NCBI GenBank assembly: GCA_038239195.1
Contig: JBBSEZ010000004.1
Span: 6,143-70,142, forward strand
Direction of reading: 5' to 3'
From: JBBSEZ01 sp038239195
GTDB lineage: Bacteria; Planctomycetota; Planctomycetia; Gemmatales; Gemmataceae
Length of the DNA: 64,000 nucleotides
A model generated the notes under the pieces. The model searched no databases. It had not been told where the DNA came from and saw only the letters and a list, made by a program, of their open reading frames with translations. A program made the translations under genes and the position numbers. How positions within the stretch are numbered: the first letter of the stretch is position 1; the number at the start of each line of letters is the position of its first letter. This document shows positions 29,816 through 38,913 of this stretch, one piece after another.

Positions 29816-30724
29816 ATGAGTAAGTGGTTCAAGCTGGGTTTGGTCTGGCGGCCGTCCGGCCGGCTCTGGTGGGCCCGCGGATACGCGCACATGCCCACGC
29901 CGGAGGTAATCGACGAGCGAACCGTACGCATCCACTTCGCGGCCCTCGACGACCTGAAGTTTGGCCGGCCTGGCTGGGTGGACGTGGCCGCGGACGACCC
30001 CACGCGGGTGCTGCGCGAGGCCGAGGTGCCGTTCCTGGACCTCGGCGAACCGGGCACCTTCGACGACAGCGGGGTCGTCCCCTCCTGTTTCGCCCCGGTC
30101 GCCGGGCGCCGCTGCCTGTACTACATCGGGTGGCAGCGTTGCGAGCGCGTGCCGTACAAGATGTTCACAGGGCTGGCCGAGCCCGAGGGGGTGGGCTACC
30201 GCCGCACCTCGGCCGCACCGATCCTGGACCGCTCGGCCGCCGAGCCCTTTCTGCGCGCCAACCCAACCATCCAGATCGAGGGAGGCCGCTATCGCGCCTG
30301 GTACGTCTCGGCGACCGGTTGGACGAAGGTGGACGACAGGCCGTACCCGGACTACGTGATCCGCCACGCCGAATCGGCGGACGGACAGAGTTGGTCCGCG
30401 ACGGGCCCGGTGTGCATCGGGCATGACTCGCCGGACGAGTTCGGGGTCTCCCGCCCCTGGGTCGTGCGCGACGCCGACTGCTACCGGATGTGGTACTCCA
30501 TCCGCTCCCGCTCCGCCCCGTACCGGATCGGCTACGCCGAATCGCCGGACGGCCTGCGTTGGGCCCGGAAGGACGACCAGGCCGGGATCGAGCGCTCCGA
30601 CGACGGCTGGGACGCCGAGATGCTCTGCTTTCCGGCGGTGATCGACGTGAACGGAAAGCGGCTCATGTTCTACAACGGAAACCGTCACGGCGCGACCGGC
30701 TTCGGCGTCGCCGTCCTGGAGTAG
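29816..30724 (+). CDS. Five-bladed beta-propeller glycosidase-like protein of surface-glycan loci
   Basis: A 302-residue cytoplasmic protein with GH43/GH32-like blade repeats: YYIGWQRCERVPYKMFTGLA, HAESADGQSWSATGP, IGYAESPDGLRWARKDD. The C-terminus DDGWDAEMLCFPAVIDVNGK and LMFYNGNRHGATGFGVAVLE is a pattern I recognise from uncharacterised O-antigen-cluster proteins. There is no signal peptide, so a secreted hydrolase role is unlikely. The strong GAGAGGGG site precedes ATG 29816. It ends 3 bases before the next gene (GTG 30728). Confidence 0.75.
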   Translation: MSKWFKLGLVWRPSGRLWWARGYAHMPTPEVIDERTVRIHFAALDDLKFGRPGWVDVAADDPTRVLREAEVPFLDLGEPGTFDDSGVVPSCFAPVAGRRCLYYIGWQRCERVPYKMFTGLAEPEGVGYRRTSAAPILDRSAAEPFLRANPTIQIEGGRYRAWYVSATGWTKVDDRPYPDYVIRHAESADGQSWSATGPVCIGHDSPDEFGVSRPWVVRDADCYRMWYSIRSRSAPYRIGYAESPDGLRWARKDDQAGIERSDDGWDAEMLCFPAVIDVNGKRLMFYNGNRHGATGFGVAVLE

Positions 30725-30727
30725 CCC

Positions 30728-31684
30728 GTGTTCGCGATCACCCGCTACGTGCCGCCGTCCAAGGAGGCCTGGGACCACTTCGTCTCGGCCTCGAGGGCGC
30801 CCCTGTTCCTGTTCTACCGCGACTACATGGACTACCATGCGAATCGCTTCGTCGATCATTCGCTGCTGTTCCACAGGGACGGCCGGCTGGCCGCCGTCCT
30901 ACCCGCGACGCTCCAGGGGCCCGAACCGACGCTGGTCAGCCACGGGGGCCTGACCTTCGGAGGAATCGTGTCGGGGCCGGACCTGACGGCCACGCTCATG
31001 CTGAGCCTCTTCGACGATCTCGGCGACTACCTGCGCGAACGGGGCATCACCCGGTTGCTCTACAAAGCGGTGCCTCACATCTATCACGATGCGCCGGCAG
31101 AGGAAGATCGGTACGCGCTGTTCCGCGCGGGCGCCCGGCTGTATCGGCGCGACGTGACCTGCACCGTCGCCCTCAACCGCAAGCTCCCTTTTCAGGAGCG
31201 CCGGCGCAGGGGCGCCAAGAAGGCCCGGGCGGCGGGGGTGATGGTGAGCCAGGGCCCGGACCTGGCCGCCTTCTGGTCGATCCTGGAGGACAATCTCAAG
31301 CAGAGGCACGGGGTGAAGCCCGTCCACTCCCTGGCCGAGATCCAATCCTTGCACGCGCGCTTTCCCGACCACATCAAGCTGTTCGCTGCCTATCGGGAAG
31401 GCACCTTGCTGGCCGGGGCCCTCATTTACCAGCATCGCCGCGTGGCGCACGCCCAGTACATCTCGGCTGGCGAGGAGGGGAAGCGCCTGGGCGCCCTCGA
31501 TCTCGTGTTCGACCACCTCATCGCCGAGTACAGCGGGGGGCACGACTACTTTGACTTCGGGATCTCGACCGAGGAGCAGGGGAGGGTGTTGAACGTCGGG
31601 CTGAGCGAACAGAAAGAAGGGTTTGGCGGCCGGGCCGTCGTTCACGACTTTTACGAACTGCACCTTGCTACCGCAGCCGCCTGA
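30728..31684 (+). CDS. GNAT/FemAB-like acyltransferase
   Basis: A 318-residue protein with tandem GNAT-type halves: the N-terminal part carries RLAAVLPATLQGPEP and GGLTFGGIVSG, the C-terminal half HIKLFAAYREGTLLAGALI, YQHRRVAHAQYISAGEEG and YFDFGISTEEQGRVLN. This is the FemAB-like Acetyltransf_6 type found in exopolysaccharide and O-antigen clusters. It probably acylates or aminoacylates an amino sugar. GTG 30728 starts right after the propeller gene. The stop (31682-31684) is 63 bases before the QdtA-like start. Confidence 0.75.
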   Translation: MFAITRYVPPSKEAWDHFVSASRAPLFLFYRDYMDYHANRFVDHSLLFHRDGRLAAVLPATLQGPEPTLVSHGGLTFGGIVSGPDLTATLMLSLFDDLGDYLRERGITRLLYKAVPHIYHDAPAEEDRYALFRAGARLYRRDVTCTVALNRKLPFQERRRRGAKKARAAGVMVSQGPDLAAFWSILEDNLKQRHGVKPVHSLAEIQSLHARFPDHIKLFAAYREGTLLAGALIYQHRRVAHAQYISAGEEGKRLGALDLVFDHLIAEYSGGHDYFDFGISTEEQGRVLNVGLSEQKEGFGGRAVVHDFYELHLATAAA

Positions 31685-31747
31685 GTGTATTTCGACGGCC
31701 AGCGCCTCGATCGTGGCGCGCTGTCTTTGCTCTTCGGGGGGTTGTTC

Positions 31748-32161
31748 ATGCCGCTGCGCTCCTGCGAGATCATCCACCTGCCGCGGATCGCGGACCCGCG
31801 GGGGAACCTGACGTTCGTGGAGGGGGGCCGGCACGTCTCCTTCGACATCCGTCGTGTCTACTACCTCTACGACGTCCCGGGCGGTGCCGAGCGCGGCGGC
31901 CACGCCCACCGGGCGCTCCACCAGCTGCTCGTCGCCATGTCCGGGAGCTTCGACGTCGTTCTCGATGATGGCCGCGAGCAGAAACGTTACCACCTCAATC
32001 GTTCCTACGTCGGGCTGTACATCGCGCCGATGGTCTGGCGCTCCCTGGATAACTTCTCCTCCGGGTCCGTTTGCCTCGTCCTGGCTTCGGCGACCTTCGA
32101 CGAGGCGGACTACTACCGCGACTACGAGGCCTTTCTCCAGGACGTGCGGAGGTGCGCGTGA
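31748..32161 (+). CDS. QdtA/FdtA-like dTDP-4-oxo-6-deoxyglucose-3,4-ketoisomerase
   Basis: A 137-residue cupin. The family motif DPRGNLTFVEGGRHVSFDI is followed by RVYYLYDVPGGAERGGHAH with His52/His54 (the acid-base pair region) and RALHQLLVAMSGSFDV. These enzymes isomerise dTDP-4-keto-6-deoxyglucose to the 3-keto sugar, giving the substrate for a 3-aminotransferase. ATG 31748 matches the family start (MPLRSCEIIHLPRIADPRG); an earlier GTG at 31685 exists directly after the previous stop. Its TGA overlaps the next GTG as GTGA. Choice between the Qui3N and Fuc3N versions is not possible by eye. Confidence 0.85.
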   Translation: MPLRSCEIIHLPRIADPRGNLTFVEGGRHVSFDIRRVYYLYDVPGGAERGGHAHRALHQLLVAMSGSFDVVLDDGREQKRYHLNRSYVGLYIAPMVWRSLDNFSSGSVCLVLASATFDEADYYRDYEAFLQDVRRCA

Positions 32162-33279
32162 AGACGCCTTTTCTCGACCTCAGGGCCGCCACGGAAGAAC
32201 TGCGCGGGGAACTGGACGAGGCCTACCGGCGAGTCATGGCGTCGGGCTGGCACGTCCTGGGCCCCGAGGTCGAGGCGTTCGAACGCGAGCTCGCGGCCTA
32301 CTGTGGGACGAGCCACTGCGTCGCCGTGGGGAGCGGGCTGGACGCCTTGCATCTGTCGCTGCGCGCGTACGGGATCGGGCCCGGGGACGAGGTGATCGTG
32401 CCCGCCCACACCTTCATCGCGACCTGGCTGGCGGTCTCCGCCACCGGCGCCACCCCCGTCGGCGCGGACGTCGAGGAGCGGACCTACAACCTCGACCCGG
32501 CCTGCGTCGAGGCCGCCGTCACGCCACGGACCGCCGCCATCATCCCGGTTCACCTGTACGGCCAGCCCGCCGACATGGCCGCCCTGGGGGCGGTAGCCGC
32601 GCGGCATGGCCTTCGCGTGATCGAGGACGCCGCCCAGGCCCACGGGGCAGAGCACCACGGCCGGCGTGCGGGGGCCCTCGGCGGGGCGGCGGCCTTCAGC
32701 TTCTACCCGGTGAAGAACCTGGGGGCGCTGGGGGACGGCGGCGCGGTCACCACCAACGACGGGCAACTGGCCGCGGCGGTGCGCCTGCTCCGGAACTACG
32801 GCTCCCGAGTGAAATATCAGCACGAATGCCAGGGCGTGAACAGCCGGCTGGACGAGCTCCAGGCCGCCTTCCTGCGCGTGAAGCTCCGGCACCTGGACGC
32901 GTGGAACGCCCGGCGCGCCCGGCTCGCCTCCCACTACGCCGAGGAACTGGCCGACGTTCCCGACCTGGTGCTCCCCTCCGCCGGTGCCGAGGCCTCGTCT
33001 GCCTGGCACCTCTACGTGGTGCGGCACCCGTGCCGCGACGCCCTCCAGCAGTACCTCCATCGCCTGGGTGTCGCCACAATGATTCACTACCCGGTCCTCC
33101 CCCCCCGCTCGCCCGCCTACCAGGGCGCGGAGCAGGCGGCACGGTTTTTTCCCGTGGCCGACCGCCTCGTCCGGGACATTCTCAGCCTGCCGATGAGCCC
33201 GCACCACACGTCCGCGGAAATAAGCCACGTCGTCGCATCGATCCGGCAATTCGGCGAGCGAGGCCGGCTCGCCGTCTGA
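32158..33279 (+). CDS. DegT/DnrJ/EryC1 sugar 3-aminotransferase (QdtB/FdtB-like)
   Basis: A 373-residue PLP enzyme. The pyridoxal-binding Lys186 is in FSFYPVKNLGALGDGGAV, the family DAAQAHGAEHHGR and MIHYPVLPP motifs are present. With the QdtA-like isomerase directly upstream (GTGA overlap, GGAGG site) it should form the 3-amino-3,6-dideoxyhexose-dTDP. rmlA/rmlB (making dTDP-4-keto-6-deoxyglucose) are not in this window. The acyltransferases nearby could complete a 3-acylamino sugar. Confidence 0.87.
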   Translation: MKTPFLDLRAATEELRGELDEAYRRVMASGWHVLGPEVEAFERELAAYCGTSHCVAVGSGLDALHLSLRAYGIGPGDEVIVPAHTFIATWLAVSATGATPVGADVEERTYNLDPACVEAAVTPRTAAIIPVHLYGQPADMAALGAVAARHGLRVIEDAAQAHGAEHHGRRAGALGGAAAFSFYPVKNLGALGDGGAVTTNDGQLAAAVRLLRNYGSRVKYQHECQGVNSRLDELQAAFLRVKLRHLDAWNARRARLASHYAEELADVPDLVLPSAGAEASSAWHLYVVRHPCRDALQQYLHRLGVATMIHYPVLPPRSPAYQGAEQAARFFPVADRLVRDILSLPMSPHHTSAEISHVVASIRQFGERGRLAV

Positions 33280-33430
33280 GGGTCGCCCAACGTTCTCGAG
33301 CCCGGGAGGCGTCGTGGCGTGGGGCCCGGTTGCGCCAGTTCGCCCTCGCGACGTTCTCGGTCTTCGCGGCAGGCCGGCCCCTTTGAAGCGAGAGTGGTTT
33401 GAGTGGGTTGTCCTTCTGAAGGAGGAGCGC

Positions 33431-34876
33431 ATGAACGCTGCATACCTCTGCCCCCGTTGCAAGGGCCCGATTCAGGCGGGCGCGGAGGCCTATCGGTGCG
33501 CCGCGTGCGTCGCCGAGTACCCGGTTCGACTCGGCGTGCCGGTGTTCATTCCCGGTGCGGCGGCCGAGGCAGCCGGCGACGAGCTCCCCGCCGAGTTGGT
33601 CGTTCGCGTGTGTTCGGCGATGAACTTGCCGGATGAGCCCCCGGCGCATGCAGCCCTGCGCGAAATCTTCCGCTGGAACCACAGCCTGCCCGACCTGGCG
33701 CTCACCGCCGAGAACTACCTCCTCCAGCGGCTGGGGATTTCTGACCCGCGCGGTCGAGCTCCGGCCTCGGGGCCCCCCGTGCTTGCGTCAACGGAGGTTC
33801 GCTACACCATCGAGCGCTCTTCCATCCCCGCCTCGTTGCCTCCCGAGACCACCAAGAGCTGGAACGTGCGCCTGGCCAACACGGGGAGTTGTGCGATTCC
33901 GGCCAGCGGGGCGAGCCCTGTTTTCCTGGCTTACCGCTGGCGCGACGCCGCCGGCGCGGTCGTCCCTTGTACCGAGTTGCGAACGGCCTTGCCGGTGGAC
34001 GTCGCGCCCGGCCGAGCGCTGACCGTTCCTCTTCAGTTGACCACGCCGGCTCGGACTGGACGGTTCGCGCTCGAGGTGTTGCTGGCCCAGGAAGGGCCCG
34101 TTTGGCATGGGCCGGGCGCTCGTGCCTCGGTGACGGTGACGGCCCGGTGCCTCTCGGCCGTGCCCGCGCACTGGCTCACGCTGCACCGGCTACCGGAGAC
34201 CTACAACTACCAGACGGACCACGAGATAGGCCGGGTTTTCTTCAAGGAAGAACTGGCCCGGTCGCGTCGGTCAGTCCGGCGCGTCCTCGAAGTGGGCGGC
34301 GGCAGCAATCCGATGACCTGGGACCTGCCGGCCGACGTCATCTGCGCCGACGTGGACATCCAGGCACTCCAGGTCGGGCGCGTCCGCCACGGGCAAGCGC
34401 GGCCGAACGTCCGCTTCGTGGCGGCCGACGCCGCCGCCTTGCCGTTTCGCGACGGGGCCTTCGACTGCGCAGTCGTGTTTGCCGCCTTGCACCACCTCGC
34501 CGACCCCGCCCACTGCCTGCGCGAGATGCACCGCGTCGTGGAGCGAGGCGGCTTCGTGGCCGTCCTGTGCGAACCGATCGGGTCCTACCTGGCGGAGACG
34601 CTCGATGCCCAGTTCCGCAAGGAGCTGGCGGATGGGGTGAATGAACAGGTCTTCACGGTTGAGGAATACGTTCAGATGTTCGCGGCCGCGGGGCTGGTGG
34701 CTTCGCGGGCGGTGATCGACGGCTGGTCATTCAAGGCAATCTTGCGGGATGCCGGTCCGCTGCGCTGGCGAGCAGCGTCGCTGGCGCGCGCGTGCCGAGG
34801 GCTTGGCGTGGGGCTCCAGGACCTGGCCGGCAAGGCGGAACGCCGGTTGAAGCGGCTCTTGCTGAGGGCGGGGTGA
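33431..34876 (+). CDS. Zinc-ribbon/beta-sandwich/methyltransferase three-domain protein
   Basis: A 481-residue protein. Residues 5-35 form a Trm112-like zinc ribbon (LCPRCKGPI ... YRCAACVAEYPVRL; Cys 7, 10, 23, 26). Residues about 115-245 are a beta-sandwich of the immunoglobulin-like type (VRLANTGSCAIPASG, PGRALTVPLQLTTPARTG). From about 285 a SAM methyltransferase domain has VLEVGGGSNPMTWDL, FVAADAAALPFRDGAFD and ALHHLADPAHCLREMHRVV. The domain combination is unusual. ATG 33431 is fixed by a GGAGGAG site. The beta domain may bind a sugar or lipid carrier. Function inferred: methylation or capping of a glycan. Confidence 0.78.
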   Translation: MNAAYLCPRCKGPIQAGAEAYRCAACVAEYPVRLGVPVFIPGAAAEAAGDELPAELVVRVCSAMNLPDEPPAHAALREIFRWNHSLPDLALTAENYLLQRLGISDPRGRAPASGPPVLASTEVRYTIERSSIPASLPPETTKSWNVRLANTGSCAIPASGASPVFLAYRWRDAAGAVVPCTELRTALPVDVAPGRALTVPLQLTTPARTGRFALEVLLAQEGPVWHGPGARASVTVTARCLSAVPAHWLTLHRLPETYNYQTDHEIGRVFFKEELARSRRSVRRVLEVGGGSNPMTWDLPADVICADVDIQALQVGRVRHGQARPNVRFVAADAAALPFRDGAFDCAVVFAALHHLADPAHCLREMHRVVERGGFVAVLCEPIGSYLAETLDAQFRKELADGVNEQVFTVEEYVQMFAAAGLVASRAVIDGWSFKAILRDAGPLRWRAASLARACRGLGVGLQDLAGKAERRLKRLLLRAG

Positions 34877-34892
34877 AATGCGGGTGGGCTTC

Positions 34893-34948
34893 CCAGCCCG
34901 AAGCGCCAGCGAGGGGGGCTGTCGTCCCTCGCTGGCGTTTCGGGCTGG
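34893..34948. terminator. 23-bp inverted repeat between convergent genes
   Basis: Arms 34893-34915 and 34926-34948 pair with a single G-A mismatch (a G-U pair in RNA) and a 10-base loop. It lies 17 bases after one stop and 13 bases before the other, a likely two-way terminator. The core CCAGCGAGGG/CCCTCGCTGG is a theme in planctomycete genomes. Confidence 0.65.
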
Positions 34949-34960
34949 TGTAACGGCCAT

Positions 34961-35815
34961 CTAACCGGCCTTGGCCGCCAAGGCCCCGTCGGACAACCGG
35001 CTCGCCTTTTCGATCTTGCTCTTGCGCCAGAGATAGGCGGACGAGGCGGGGGCGCTCTCGTAGCCGAGCAACCGGGCCAACAGAGGGTCGTTCTGGAACC
35101 TGTCCCCGAGTGCGGCCGGCAGGTCGATCTGCTGTTTGAGCAGAGGGAGCCCGAAGATGTGATTGATCCCAAGCCGTGTCCGACCCGATTTGTTGGCCCC
35201 TCCGCGATGGTAGAGCATCGCGTCGAAAACGATGATGGAACCGGCTTGCGCCTCGACTATCTTCTGGTGTTTTTCCACGAACTGCCGCGAGGGGAAGGCC
35301 TCGACCTTGTGCGACGCGGGCAGGACCGTGGTCGCGCCCGTCAGGTCGGTGAAATCGTCGATGGCGTAGAGGGCGCTGATGGCGAGGGCCCGCGAGCTCG
35401 TGAAGTGTTGATAGGTGAGGTCGCGGTGCCAGGTGACCTGATCGTGTTTTCGATCGGCCCGGTTGATGATCGCGTTCTGCCCCATGAGGATGAAGTTCTC
35501 GCCCAGCAGTTTTGCGACAAGGCGCAGCAGGTCGGGGTGGGCCGCCACCTTTACGAAGTAGTCGTCGTAGCTGAGCGCACAGCGGGCGATGGAAACGTCG
35601 TGCATTCTCAACAGGTTCTCTTCGCCGCCGCATTCCCGCACTTGCTGTGCGTAGATCGCGTCGGACTTCTCGCGGACCATCTGGAGCTCCTCGGGCGCGA
35701 GCCCACTGTCGATCACGGTAAAGCCGACATTCCGAATTTCCTCTGCGGCCGCATCGAGGCTGTCCTCGTTCAGATGGGCCTCCTGCACGCCGTGGTACTT
35801 GAATTCAGGTGTCAT
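34961..35815 (-). CDS. PhyH-family Fe(II)/2-oxoglutarate dioxygenase
   Basis: A 284-residue protein. The iron-binding His-x-Asp is VTWHRDLTYQHFT, the distal His is in AMLYHRGGANKSGRTRLGIN, whose Arg would bind 2-oxoglutarate. PhyH enzymes hydroxylate fatty acyl or other small substrates. ATG 35815 (MTPEFKYHGVQEAHLNE) follows GGAGACAGG; the longer in-frame extension to 36022 has no family resemblance. It lies on the opposite strand within the glycan cluster, so it is a separate unit and may hydroxylate a glycan or lipid. Confidence 0.85.
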   Translation of the reverse strand: MTPEFKYHGVQEAHLNEDSLDAAAEEIRNVGFTVIDSGLAPEELQMVREKSDAIYAQQVRECGGEENLLRMHDVSIARCALSYDDYFVKVAAHPDLLRLVAKLLGENFILMGQNAIINRADRKHDQVTWHRDLTYQHFTSSRALAISALYAIDDFTDLTGATTVLPASHKVEAFPSRQFVEKHQKIVEAQAGSIIVFDAMLYHRGGANKSGRTRLGINHIFGLPLLKQQIDLPAALGDRFQNDPLLARLLGYESAPASSAYLWRKSKIEKASRLSDGALAAKAG

Positions 35816-36101
35816 CGACCTGTCTCCACAGACCTGGGGGAAGTTGATCCAACTGCGCGCTGGGCTAGCTAAACGTGGGCGTTGTACCAGTTGCGACGCG
35901 AGAACACAACTTGAGGAATCTCGCCGCGCCCGTTCTGCGATCAGGGACGCGGCGCTGGGTGGGCACTTGCCCAACCGCGGATCGATCTTGTGCGCCGGCC
36001 CGGTGCTCGCGTAGAAGAACACAATGTCCTCCGTGCGAGGGCCTTGGGATGGCCTGGGTCAAGCGCCAACAGTGGGGGGATCGGTGGAAAGGACGCACCG
36101 C

Positions 36102-37673
36102 GTGCGAGTCGCCGTTGACCTGACGCCTCTGCCCGCCCGCCCCAGCGACGATGCCCGACTCCTGGCCCTCGATCTCGTCGGCGCGGTGGCGCGCCTCAAC
36201 CCGGCCTGGGACTTCCATCTGCTCACGTCTCCCTCCAACCACGCCACCGCCGGGACCATCGAGGGCCGAAACGTTCGCCGGTTTTGCGTCTCCAGCGGCG
36301 CGACCCCATCGGCAGCGCCGTGGCTCAGCCGGGCCGCCTGTCTGCTCCGGCGACTGGCCTTGCCTCTCCGCCGGCGACCGCCTTCGCCCCTGCCCCTCCC
36401 CCTGCCGCCCGCCCTCGGCGCCGATTTGCTTTTCTGCCCCCTGACCGCCTCGTCTCACCACGACCCGACCGTCCCGACCGTTTCGGTCCTGCACGACTTC
36501 TTGTATCTGGCTTACCCGGATTTCCTCTCGCCGCAGGAGCGCGCGGAGCGAGAGGGTGCTTTCCGAGAGGCCGTGCGCGTTGCCTCCCGCCTGGTCTGCG
36601 TCTCGGAACACGTGCGGCAGACGGCCTTGCAGCAGGCAGGGATGGGCCCCGAGCGGCTGCGCACCATCCTCGTTGGTGCGACGGAACGTCGGCCGCCCCT
36701 CCGCTGGGGCGCTACCTCCAGGGTGCTCCGCCGATACGGGCTCTCCCGGGAGCGGTTCTTGCTGTATCCTTCGAGCCTGGAACGCCACCACAACCACGAG
36801 ATGCTACTCGCCGCGTTTGGAACGTACCGCGCCCGTCATCCCGCGACGGGCCTCCGGCTCGTCTTGACGGGAGGGGCCCCCGGCGACATTCGGGAGGCTC
36901 GAGACGCGGCAAACCGGATGGGCCTCGGTTCACACGTCGTCCTGACCGGGGACCTCCGCGCGACGGAGCAAGCCGCGTTACTGGGCGCGTGCGCGGCGGT
37001 GATCTTCCCTTCTCTGTACGAGGAACTTGGCGCCGCGTTGCTGGAGGCGATGGCCTGCGGCAAATCGGTCCTTTGCAGCGACGGGATGAGCCTTCGCGAG
37101 GTCGTGGGGGACGCGGGCATTCTTTTCGACCCGCGCAAGCCCGAAGAGATCGTCGGGGCCCTGGAGCGCTGGGAGCTCGGTGGGCTGGAACTGGCCCAAG
37201 GGCGCGAACGGGCCCAGAGCAGGGGCGGGCTGGAGCGGATGGCCCGGGAGTACGCGAACCTGTTCCAGGAGGCCCTCGAGGATCGGGCCCCCCGTCAGGA
37301 CTCCCTTCACGGGGCCCATTCGGACGGCTGGACGGGTGGACGGGTGATCGTGACGTTTCGCCCAAGCCCCTCGCCGCGTACCCTGCACCTGACGTTGGCC
37401 CCCCCCCCGGTGGCACTGCCCGGCCGGTCGAAGGTCTGCGTCGTGGTGAACGGTCGAGCGGACGCGTCGGTCGATCTGGCGCCCTGCGAGCCCTTCGAGG
37501 CCCGCCGCCCTCTGCCCCGCGAGGGGGGCCACGTGGAAATCCTGATCGAGCCAACGTTCCGCCCCAGCGAGCACGGCCTGGGGCCCGACACGCGCTCCCT
37601 CGGAAGGCCTTGTACACAGTGCAGGCTCACCGACGCCGGTTCTTCCACGGACCTGTTGCAGGGAGCGGCCTGA
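36102..37673 (+). CDS. GT4-family glycosyltransferase with extra C-terminal beta domain
   Basis: About 523 residues. The GT-B fold is clear: an N-terminal VRVAVDLTPLPARP start, the acceptor-side SVLHDFLYLAYPDFL, the donor-side FLLYPSSLERHHNHEMLLAA, LTGDLRATEQAALLGACA and the EX7E motif PSLYEELGAALLEAMACG. From about residue 410 there is a further beta-rich domain (RVIVTFRPSPSPRTLHLTL, ILIEPTFRPSEHGLGPDTRS) not usual in GT4. The start is uncertain: GTG 36102 fits the family, but GTG 36084 and ATG 36024 are in frame. It begins an operon of three transferases and two methyltransferases. Confidence 0.82.
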   Translation: MRVAVDLTPLPARPSDDARLLALDLVGAVARLNPAWDFHLLTSPSNHATAGTIEGRNVRRFCVSSGATPSAAPWLSRAACLLRRLALPLRRRPPSPLPLPLPPALGADLLFCPLTASSHHDPTVPTVSVLHDFLYLAYPDFLSPQERAEREGAFREAVRVASRLVCVSEHVRQTALQQAGMGPERLRTILVGATERRPPLRWGATSRVLRRYGLSRERFLLYPSSLERHHNHEMLLAAFGTYRARHPATGLRLVLTGGAPGDIREARDAANRMGLGSHVVLTGDLRATEQAALLGACAAVIFPSLYEELGAALLEAMACGKSVLCSDGMSLREVVGDAGILFDPRKPEEIVGALERWELGGLELAQGRERAQSRGGLERMAREYANLFQEALEDRAPRQDSLHGAHSDGWTGGRVIVTFRPSPSPRTLHLTLAPPPVALPGRSKVCVVVNGRADASVDLAPCEPFEARRPLPREGGHVEILIEPTFRPSEHGLGPDTRSLGRPCTQCRLTDAGSSTDLLQGAA

Positions 37674-37713
37674 GCACGGCCGGCGACCGGCCAGACCGAA
37701 AGAGGAAGGCCCG

Positions 37714-38913
37714 ATGCGAATCGGCTTCGACGTCAGCCAGACGGGACGCGCCAAGACGGGTTGTGGGCATTTTGCCCACAGCCTGGCCCGCCATCTGGCC
37801 GAGGTCGATGCGCACAACGAGTACCTCCTGTATCCCACGTTCGGCGACTTCTTCTGGAACGCGGACTGGGCCGCCGATACGTGTCCGATCGACAACCCCG
37901 CGTTCCGCCGCTGCGTGACGCACACGGATTTCGAATCGGCGCGGGCCTTCTGGCAGGCCCCGCCGCCGGACCTGGAGGCTCGCCTCGGTTGGCCCGACGT
38001 GGTCCACGCCAACAACTTCTATTGCCCCACCGCGCTGCGGCGGGCTCGCCTGGTCTACACTCTGTACGACCTCCACTTCCTGGACCATCCCGAGTGGACG
38101 ACGGAGGCCAACCGCTTCGGCTGCTTCCGGGGCGTCTTCCGCGCCAGTTGCCACGCCGACGCGATCGTGGCGATCTCTCGCTTCACCAAAGACCACTTCT
38201 TGCGCGTGTTTCCCCACGTCCCGGCAGAGCGGGTGGTGGTCGCCCACCTGGCCAGCCGGTGTACCGACCGTTCGCCGGTGCCGCGGCCCGAGGCGCTGTC
38301 GCACCTACGCCCGGACCAGTTCTGGCTAAGCGTGGGCACCCTCGAGCCGCGCAAGAACCACCGCCGGTTGCTGGGGGCCTACGCGCGGCTCAAGGCAGCC
38401 CAAGGCAAGGTACTGCCCCTCGTCCTCGCCGGCGCAAGCGGCTGGTTGATGGGCGAGTTACCTGGCCTGATCGAGCAAGGGGGCCTCGCGGGCGACGTCC
38501 TCCTGACGGGGTACGTGGAGGACGAGGCCCTGCGCTGGCTGAGCCAGAATTGCTTCGGCTTTTTGTACCCCTCCCTCTGGGAAGGTTTTGGGCTCCCCGT
38601 GCTCGAGGCCATGAGTCAGGGGGCTGCGGTCATCACCTCCGACACCACGTCGTTGCCCGAAGTCGCCGGCGATGCCGCCCTGCTCGTCGATCCCCTGGAC
38701 GAGGTTCGGATCGCCGGGGCCATGCAGCGGTTGGCGACAGACGAGCCTCTGCGGACGACCCTGCGGCAGCGGGCCGTGGCGCAGGCGGCCCGGTTTTCCT
38801 GGGCCGCGACCGCCCGCACAGTCCTGGGTGCCTACCAACTCGCCTGCGAGCGCCCCCGTTTCGCCGCTCCTCCCTCGTCCGAAGGCGCCCGATTCCAAAG
38901 GAGCCAATCGTGA
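37714..38913 (+). CDS. GT4-family glycosyltransferase
   Basis: A 399-residue enzyme. Motifs: MRIGFDVSQTGRAKTGCGHF (N-terminal nucleotide-binding glycine loop), DVVHANNFYCPTALRRARLV, LSVGTLEPRKNHRRLLGAYA and the EX7E-type LYPSLWEGFGLPVLEAMSQG. It transfers a sugar from a nucleotide donor, retaining type. ATG 37714 has GAGGAAGG upstream. Its TGA overlaps the GTG of the next gene (GTGA at 38910-38913). It is part of the polymer-building set. Confidence 0.87.
   Translation: MRIGFDVSQTGRAKTGCGHFAHSLARHLAEVDAHNEYLLYPTFGDFFWNADWAADTCPIDNPAFRRCVTHTDFESARAFWQAPPPDLEARLGWPDVVHANNFYCPTALRRARLVYTLYDLHFLDHPEWTTEANRFGCFRGVFRASCHADAIVAISRFTKDHFLRVFPHVPAERVVVAHLASRCTDRSPVPRPEALSHLRPDQFWLSVGTLEPRKNHRRLLGAYARLKAAQGKVLPLVLAGASGWLMGELPGLIEQGGLAGDVLLTGYVEDEALRWLSQNCFGFLYPSLWEGFGLPVLEAMSQGAAVITSDTTSLPEVAGDAALLVDPLDEVRIAGAMQRLATDEPLRTTLRQRAVAQAARFSWAATARTVLGAYQLACERPRFAAPPSSEGARFQRSQS

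Noticed and set aside
34961..35815. PhyH gene as part of the forward glycan operon
   Set aside because: It is on the opposite strand and separated by a two-way hairpin on one side, so it must be a separate transcription unit even if functionally related.
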